Source of the DNA: Roseiarcus sp035308145
GTDB lineage: Bacteria > Pseudomonadota > Alphaproteobacteria > Rhizobiales > Beijerinckiaceae
Length of the DNA: 19,638 nucleotides
Direction of reading: 5' to 3'
Assembly: GCA_035308145.1 (NCBI GenBank)
Contig: DATGHD010000127.1
Coordinates: 1 to 19,638 of the forward strand
Shown here: one piece after another, positions 14,426-19,638 of the stretch
Numbering within the stretch: the first letter of the stretch is position 1
Layout of the letters: every line of letters starts with the position of its first letter
Notes under the pieces: model-generated
What the model was told of the DNA's origin: nothing
The model's database searches: none
The model's input: the letters and a program-made list of their open reading frames with translations, nothing else
Translations under genes and position numbers: made by a program

Positions 14426-16619
14426 ATGTCTCTTGCGAATTTTCTTAAACGTACTACCGGGCTGTTCGGAGCGCTCGCGTTCCTCTTGTCGAACGCCACA
14501 GTGTCGCTGGCGCAAGATAGCTGGCCGTCAAGCGAGGGGCAGCAGCACGACGGTTTCGGACATGACGAGGGATGGCGGGATGGCGATGATCATGACCATG
14601 AAGGGCCGTCGCTCAAGGAGAGGATCGAGCTGCTGCGCCACAAGGTGAAGTATGTGTTCGTGATTTTCCATGAAAACGAATCGTTCGACCATTTTTTCGG
14701 CACCTACCCGGGCGCCAACGGCCTCTTCAGCGCGCCGCGCGGCGCAACGCCCGCGAACGCGACGCCCAGCTTCGTACAAAAATATCTAGATACCTCGCTT
14801 AATACCGTGACAATCTCTCCGTTCTTGATGCCGCAAGCGGTCAAGACCTCTTCCGGACAGATTGTGCCGATCTATCCTGCCGACGAGATTTCGGTCGATC
14901 ACAGCCATCAAGGCATGGCGAATAGCCTCCATGTCGACCCGACCACGGGCGTCGCGGCGAATGACCGTTACGCAATGGATCAAGAGAGCCTGACGACCGA
15001 TGCGAGCGGCGCCATCGTAACCAAAGCCGACGCGCCGCCGACCGCGATCTCACTCGCGCAAAAGCAGAAAGCCGAGACGGACACCGGTCACATCGATTGC
15101 GACACGATCCCATTCATGTGGCATTGGGCGAAGAATTTCGTGCTGTTCGATAACTTCCGTCAGACAATCGTCGGACCTTCGACCCCGAATGCGATCGCGC
15201 TCATCGCCGGCCAGTCCGGTCAGACGCAATGGGCGCTTCACAACAATGAAGCCCCGACGACGACCTATGCGAATCCCGCCTTCCCGAACCCGCTCGGCGC
15301 CACCTATGCCTCGAGCGCGCCGCCGACCCCCGCCGACACCAACGCGTTCGTGCCGGTTGTCAACGATCCGGGCCCGTTTCCAGGTTCGAATCTCGACACC
15401 AGCGCGGTCAAGCCGCCGTGGAACGTCGACGACGAGAATCCGGCCAACCCAACCCTGGACCTGACTTTCGCCACCCAGCCGCTTTCGTTCATGGGTAAGA
15501 ACATCTATTCCATCATCGCGACCGACCCGAATCCCAGCGCGGACCTCTTGGACGTCCAGCACGACATCAAAACCATTGCGTCCAACGACCCGACGGTCAA
15601 TTGGGGTTGGTATCAGCAGGGCTTCAACGCCAACGATGTGTCTGATCCTTACGAGTCGCCCAACTCGGGCGTGAACAGCGGTTATGTGTTGCATCACAAC
15701 GGCTCGCAAATATTTCGGCTATCTCGCCGACAATCCGCAGGTGCTGAACAACAACCTGCACGGCGCCAAGGACTTCTTCCAGGCCGTTGAAGGCCGAACG
15801 CTGCCGGCCAACGGCGGCGTATTCTATCTGCGCGGCGGCTACGACAACAATGATGGGCTGGTTCCGGTCGATCCAACGCCGGCCATTCAGCACTCGTTTA
15901 TCGGCAATGACGATCATCCGGCCTATTCGGATCAGCAGATCTCCGAGGCGCTCGCGGCCAAGGCGATCAACGACATCGCCAATAGTCCCTACTGGTCGCA
16001 GAGCGCGATCATCATCACCTACGACGAGACCGACGGGTTCTATGACCACGTTTCGCCGGAACTGCGCAACACGTTCGCCGACGGCTCGCCGCTCGCGGCT
16101 GGTCCGCGTATTCCGACGATCCTGATCTCGCCCTACGCAAAGTCCGGCAAGATTTCGCATCGCTACAGCGAGCACGGCTCGGTGATCAAATTTATCAACG
16201 AGCTATTCGGCCTCGTGCCGCTCGCCGCGCTGCCGGACGAGGTGAAGGGGCGCCAGATGGGCCTGGCGACGCTGGGACAGGCAAACCTTGGTCCTTCGGA
16301 TGATCCGGACAACAACGTCGGCGACCTGACGGAAGCATTCGACTATGATGTCTTGCGGGGCGAAGAGGAGCCCATCTCTGCGACGCGAGCGACCTTCCCG
16401 CAGAACGTCGTCGAAACACTGCCTCACCTGGCGACGCCGAATTATTCGCCGAACGGCTATACCAACGGCGCATGCGCGGCGATCGGCATATTGCCAACTG
16501 ACTTTCCGACTATGGCGGCGTACCGAAAGGGAGAGCCGATCGACCCGTATCCGGGCGACGTAAATCCGCGCCCGACCCAATCGCCCGGCACGCCGACCTC
16601 CGGAACCTGGACCCCCTGA
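14426..16619 (+). pseudogene. Exported phosphoesterase (phospholipase C / acid phosphatase family), broken by a one-base frameshift
   Basis: The ATG at 14426 has AGAGGAG at 6 bases and begins a signal peptide (FLKRTTGLFGALAFLLSNATVSLA). After a His/Asp-rich stretch (42-60) comes the phosphoesterase-family metal site VFVIFHENESFDHFFGTYPG, then VDHSHQG. At 15708-15710 the reading frame breaks: the first frame runs into unrelated sequence and stops at 15790, while family sequence continues in the +1 frame to 16619 (YFGYLADNPQVL, GNDDHPAYSD, ITYDETDGFYDHVSPE, EHGSVIKFINELFGL). Removing one A from the AAA run restores SQYFGYL and gives 730 residues. The truncated form lacks the C-terminal metal ligands and should be inactive. 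Either a recent mutation, a phase-variable site or a sequencing error. A likely T2SS substrate or Sec/periplasmic enzyme. Confidence 0.9.
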
Positions 16620-16644
16620 GTTCGTTTTGGCCTGAAATATCCGC

Positions 16645-16682
16645 AAGGGGATGGGGTCTTGATCTCCATCCCCTTTGTTTTT
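16645..16682 (+). terminator. Rho-independent terminator of the first phosphoesterase
   Basis: AAGGGGATGG (16645-16654) pairs perfectly with CCATCCCCTT (16666-16675) over 10 bases around an 11-base loop, followed by TTTGTTTTT. This is a textbook intrinsic terminator, 25 bases past the stop codon. The T tract ends only 2 bases before the first possible ATG of the next gene. Confidence 0.93.
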
Positions 16683-16684
16683 CG

Positions 16685-17713
16685 ATGTGGTTGAGCTGGT
16701 CGATGCTTCGTTTGCTTCTAGGTCTCTTGGCCGGCGGCTTGATGGCGCTCGCCGGCGCCGCGTACGCCCAGACTTTAGACTCGATTCGCGCAGCGCAGCA
16801 TATGCGGTGCGGCGCCGTCCTCGGCGTCGACGACTGGAATGGAGAGGACGTCCACGGCAATCTCTCGGCCCTGGAAGCTGAGGTTTGCCGGGCGGTCGCC
16901 GTTGCTATTTTCGGCGACGCAGGCGGCCTAACGATCCAGAACTTTCCAGCCGAGCCGGAGGCGTTGAATGCGCTGAAGTCGGGCGCGATCCAGCTTGCCA
17001 TCGGCGTCTCGCCTTCAGCGTCGACAGCAATGCATTTCGGCGTCGGGTTCGGACCGCCTATCTTTTATGACTCCCAGCGTTTTTTGGTTTCGAAGCGAAG
17101 CGGCGTCACTGAACTGGCAGGCCTGCGCGACAAGCTCATCTGCGCGCTCGACATGAGCCCGCCCGAACGAGTTCTGCGCGACGAAATGACCGCGCGAGGG
17201 ATCCCTTACGGATTGATGGCTCACTCGGAACAGGGCGAAATGGACGCGGCCGTGGCTGTTCGCCGATGCGACGCGGGCACGGGGATGGAGTCGCGGCTCG
17301 CGCAGTCGCGAGCGAACTTTCATGGATGGACCAACGATTTCGTGTTCCTACCGGAGCGCTTAGGCCTTAGTCCGGTTGTCCCCGCTTATCGCTATGGCGA
17401 TCAGAAATTGGGGCTGGTGATCGACTGGACGGTCAGCGCGCTGATCGAGGCGGAAGCGTTGGGGATCACGCAACGCAACGTTGCGGCGGCCTCCGAACGG
17501 CATGACATGCGGGCCGAGCAGTTGCTCGGCCACGACTTCTCAACGGCTCAGGCGCTGGGGCTGGCGCATGATTGGGCAGCCGGGGTTATCGCTGCGACAG
17601 GCAATTATGGCGAGATCTTCCGGCGCACGACGGGTGAACCCTACCACCTTGATCGTGGTCTGAATGCGCTTTGGACCGAGGGCGGGCTCATGCGTCCGCT
17701 GCCAATGAGGTGA
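16685..17713 (+). CDS. Diverged AapJ-like amino-acid-type substrate-binding protein, no transporter partners
   Basis: A 342-residue exported protein with a signal peptide (MLRLLLGLLAGGLMALAGAAYA-type, cleaved near QTLDS). It follows AapJ/BztA of the general L-amino-acid ABC importer nearly end to end: CRAVAVAIFGD, FYDSQRFLV, RCDAGTG, LPERLGLSPV, ALGLAHDWAAGVI, GNYGEIF and LNALWTEGGL. The ligand pocket has changed: where the family has NTTWT followed by an Arg that holds the alpha-carboxylate, this protein reads SPSASTAMHF, and the GTT motif is replaced by MSPPERV. No permease or ATPase lies beside it. The ATG at 16685 has no ribosome site and abuts the terminator; ATG 16703 (MLRLLLG) is an equal choice. 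It may bind another ligand or be a secreted or signalling protein. Confidence 0.82.
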   Translation: MWLSWSMLRLLLGLLAGGLMALAGAAYAQTLDSIRAAQHMRCGAVLGVDDWNGEDVHGNLSALEAEVCRAVAVAIFGDAGGLTIQNFPAEPEALNALKSGAIQLAIGVSPSASTAMHFGVGFGPPIFYDSQRFLVSKRSGVTELAGLRDKLICALDMSPPERVLRDEMTARGIPYGLMAHSEQGEMDAAVAVRRCDAGTGMESRLAQSRANFHGWTNDFVFLPERLGLSPVVPAYRYGDQKLGLVIDWTVSALIEAEALGITQRNVAAASERHDMRAEQLLGHDFSTAQALGLAHDWAAGVIAATGNYGEIFRRTTGEPYHLDRGLNALWTEGGLMRPLPMR

Positions 17714-18106
17714 CGAGGCCAGCGATGGCTTCCGTGGGACGGGCCATGGCCACCTCGATCTTGCGGGCTGGATTCGGTCTGTAACGCCGAGAAGACAAAG
17801 CGATGACGTAGAAGTGACAGGCCGCGCTGCAACCGCATGACGCCTTTCGATGATCGAAAAATCGATATCGAAGGCTCGCGCGAGCCGAGCGCGAAAGTTT
17901 GTTCGTCCCACACGATGATTTTTTTCACGCCGGCGCTGAAATGTCGCGAGACAAAACGTTGAATTGGCAGCCGAATCTCGAAAGTACGCCGCCGCAGCCG
18001 CCGCTGTTACGGTAGTGTTAAGGAATCTTCATCGGTCCGAATTCTCGCTTGGTCATCATCCGTCGCCGAGGGTTATCCCTCGATCAATATTTTCACGGAG
18101 ACGCCA
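17714..18106. other. 393-base gap with palindromes upstream of the second phosphoesterase
   Basis: No gene is seen here. It holds an imperfect inverted repeat TTCGATgATCGA-AAA-ATCGATATCGAA (17846-17872, one bulged base), directly followed by the perfect 14-base palindrome GGCTCGCGCGAGCC (17873-17886), and a run of seven T near 17915. These may end the binding-protein transcript, although no U tract follows directly. The 3' half is more A/T-rich and should hold the promoter of the downstream phosphoesterase. Confidence 0.6.
18004..18021 (+). promoter_or_regulatory. Weak Pho-box-like direct repeat
   Basis: CTGTTAC-GGTA-GTGTTAA contains TGTTA twice at an 11-base spacing, the 7-4-7 layout of a PhoB site, about 86 bases before the phosphoesterase ATG. 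The usual C in CTGTCAT is T in both halves. The location suits an activator site; the sequence match is only moderate. Confidence 0.3.
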
Positions 18107-19638
18107 ATGCGTTCCTTCAATTTTTCCCAGCGGGGACTCGTGTTACATTTGCGATCTTGCGTAGCGGCGTGCGCAATTCTCGCAGGCGCCGCCCTTACCG
18201 CGGCGCCGGCCGATGCCGACGATGACGCAACGGCCACGCCGATCAAGCACGTGATCATCATCATCGGCGAAAACCGCAGCTTCGACCATGTGTTCGCCAC
18301 CTACAAGCCGGTCCATCATGAAGATAAGGTGCTCAACCTTCTATCCAAGGGCATCGTGAATGCCGATGGCAGCCCCGGTCCCAATTACGGCGACGCCCTG
18401 CAGTACAAGGGGGCCGACTTCGGCGTCTATCAAATCACGCCGTTCAAGAAGCCCTATGCGGTTCTGCCGCCGGCGCTCGTTGGCGGTGCGTCAACGCCCT
18501 ACGTGTGCCAATTTCTTGGCGTAAAAACCGGCACATCATGCGTCTCGCCAGGCAATATCGAAGCCGCCAAGAAACTCGAGAATGGTTTGTCTGATGACTA
18601 CTATCAGTACCTCCTGACCGGCGGGACGGGGCAGACCAACGGGACGCCCGACGACCGCGTCCACTACAATGGCCAGGACGCCAGCCATCTGCCGCCCGGC
18701 CCATATCAATTGACCAACGACAAGTATCCCTACGACGCCTACGCGGCGAGCCCTGTGCATCGATTCTTCCAAATGCAGCAACAGCTTGATTGCGACGCAG
18801 CGGCGGCTGACGAAGCGAACGGGTGGGGTTGCGCGTCGGACCTCTATCCCTGGGTTGAGGTCTCAATCGGCGCCGGCTCGAATGGCGCCGAGCAGCCGGC
18901 CGGATTCACTGATGAATCCACCGGAGAAGGCTCGACCTCGATGGGCTTCTTCAATGTTCAGAACGGGGACGCGCCCTATCTCAAGGAGCTCGCCGACAAA
19001 TATACGATGAATGACAACTATCATCAGGCGGTGAAGGGCGGCACGGGCGCCAATCACGTGATGCTGGGCGCCGCGGACGGGGTATGGTTCTCCGACGGGG
19101 CTGGTCATGTCGCCATCCCGCCGAACAACTTGGTCAACCCAGCCAATCCCGGGACGCCGGTGAGCGGGACTAGCGCTCTCAGCGAAATTGAAAATCCAAA
19201 CCCGCAGCCCAGCACAAACAACTACTACATCCAAGATGGGTATGGCGGCGGCAGCGGATCGCCGGCGGCGATGCCGCCCAAGGCGAACTATGGCGGCGGC
19301 TCCTATGTGAACTGCGCCGACAACACGCAGCCGGGCGTTGGGGTGATCAACGCCTATCTCGGCGCCCTTAGGAACAAGGTCAATCCGAACTGCGAGACCG
19401 GCCATTATTATCTCGTGAACAATTACAACCCGGGTTATTTCGGCGACGGATCGAACGCCTATACGGACGTGAACCCGGCCAACTATGTGTTCACGATACC
19501 GCCCTCGACGCTGCGCACCATGGGCGATCTTCTGAATGAGCGTCACGTTTCGTGGGCTTATTTTGGCGATCAATTCGATGAATATCTGAAGGACAAATAC
19601 TATCAGAGCCCAACCGACGAGTACTGCAACATCTGCAA
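18107..19638 (+). CDS. Exported phosphoesterase (phospholipase C / acid phosphatase family), 3' end outside window
   Basis: The ATG at 18107 has GGAG at 6 bases and opens a frame without a stop to the window end (510 residues so far). A signal peptide with a probable cut after APADA (about residue 37) precedes IKHVIIIIGENRSFDHVFATY, the metal-binding N-terminal motif of the phosphoesterase family (Glu55, Asn56, Asp60, His61). Later segments such as YTMNDNYHQAVKGGTGANH (substrate-site loop) and RTMGDLLNERHVSWAYFG also fit this family. It has more inserts and more cysteines than the first phosphoesterase and is a distant paralogue, not a duplicate. The C-terminal metal ligands would lie beyond the window. 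It likely hydrolyses phosphate esters or phospholipids outside the cytoplasm and is a candidate T2SS cargo. Confidence 0.9.
   Translation, partial: MRSFNFSQRGLVLHLRSCVAACAILAGAALTAAPADADDDATATPIKHVIIIIGENRSFDHVFATYKPVHHEDKVLNLLSKGIVNADGSPGPNYGDALQYKGADFGVYQITPFKKPYAVLPPALVGGASTPYVCQFLGVKTGTSCVSPGNIEAAKKLENGLSDDYYQYLLTGGTGQTNGTPDDRVHYNGQDASHLPPGPYQLTNDKYPYDAYAASPVHRFFQMQQQLDCDAAAADEANGWGCASDLYPWVEVSIGAGSNGAEQPAGFTDESTGEGSTSMGFFNVQNGDAPYLKELADKYTMNDNYHQAVKGGTGANHVMLGAADGVWFSDGAGHVAIPPNNLVNPANPGTPVSGTSALSEIENPNPQPSTNNYYIQDGYGGGSGSPAAMPPKANYGGGSYVNCADNTQPGVGVINAYLGALRNKVNPNCETGHYYLVNNYNPGYFGDGSNAYTDVNPANYVFTIPPSTLRTMGDLLNERHVSWAYFGDQFDEYLKDKYYQSPTDEYCNIC

Noticed and set aside
15050..15709. 219-codon minus-strand open frame opposite the first phosphoesterase
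   Set aside because: Arg/Val/Gly-rich shadow with no motif; the plus strand encodes a clear phosphoesterase.
18863..19573. 236-codon minus-strand open frame opposite the second phosphoesterase
   Set aside because: It mirrors the codon bias of the real gene, shows Val/Ile/His/Arg-rich low complexity and no domain.
1..19638. Search for CRISPR arrays, insertion sequences, integrases and att sites
   Set aside because: No regularly spaced repeats, transposase motifs or terminal repeats were seen. The single tRNA-Gly is complete and I found no partial copy of its 3' end in the window.

Overview
The window is GC-rich DNA, most likely from an alphaproteobacterium of the Rhizobiales/Hyphomicrobiales. 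This rests on strong G/C at third codon positions, the style of the type II secretion (T2SS) proteins and an AapJ-like amino-acid-binding protein. I cannot name the genus; methylotrophic or methanotrophic Beijerinckiaceae/Methylocystaceae are plausible, but that is inference.

Left part (1-1660). On the minus strand a short operon reads short-chain dehydrogenase remnant > MarR-type regulator > acetolactate-synthase-like thiamine-diphosphate (ThDP) enzyme, the last cut by the window edge. The dehydrogenase has lost its whole middle, including the catalytic region, by an in-frame deletion and has no normal start codon. A MarR-style palindrome lies upstream. A tRNA-Gly(TCC) follows on the plus strand.

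Centre (1838-14183). This is a nearly complete T2SS locus in two divergent arms. The minus arm is gspD (lipoprotein secretin) > gspO (short prepilin peptidase) > a periplasmic ClpP-like protein with Sel1 repeats, which is not a standard T2SS part. The plus arm is gspE-F-G-H-I-J-K-L-M-N, packed with 4-base overlaps or gaps of a few bases. A 246-base region between the arms should hold both promoters. No separate gspC is present; the last gene encodes a small GspN/GspC-like protein that may take its place.

Right part (14426-19638). Two exported phosphoesterases of the phospholipase C/acid phosphatase family flank an exported, diverged AapJ-like binding protein that has no permease genes beside it. 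The first phosphoesterase is broken by a one-base shift at an AAA run (15708-15710). Its start is preceded by a perfect 11-base tandem repeat with Pho-box geometry, and a weaker 11-base-spaced repeat precedes the second enzyme. A strong intrinsic terminator follows the first enzyme. The second runs off the window end.

Working model (inference): the T2SS exports the neighbouring phosphoesterases, perhaps to gain phosphate from organic esters. The ClpP-like/Sel1 protein and the diverged binding protein are candidate accessory parts or further cargo.
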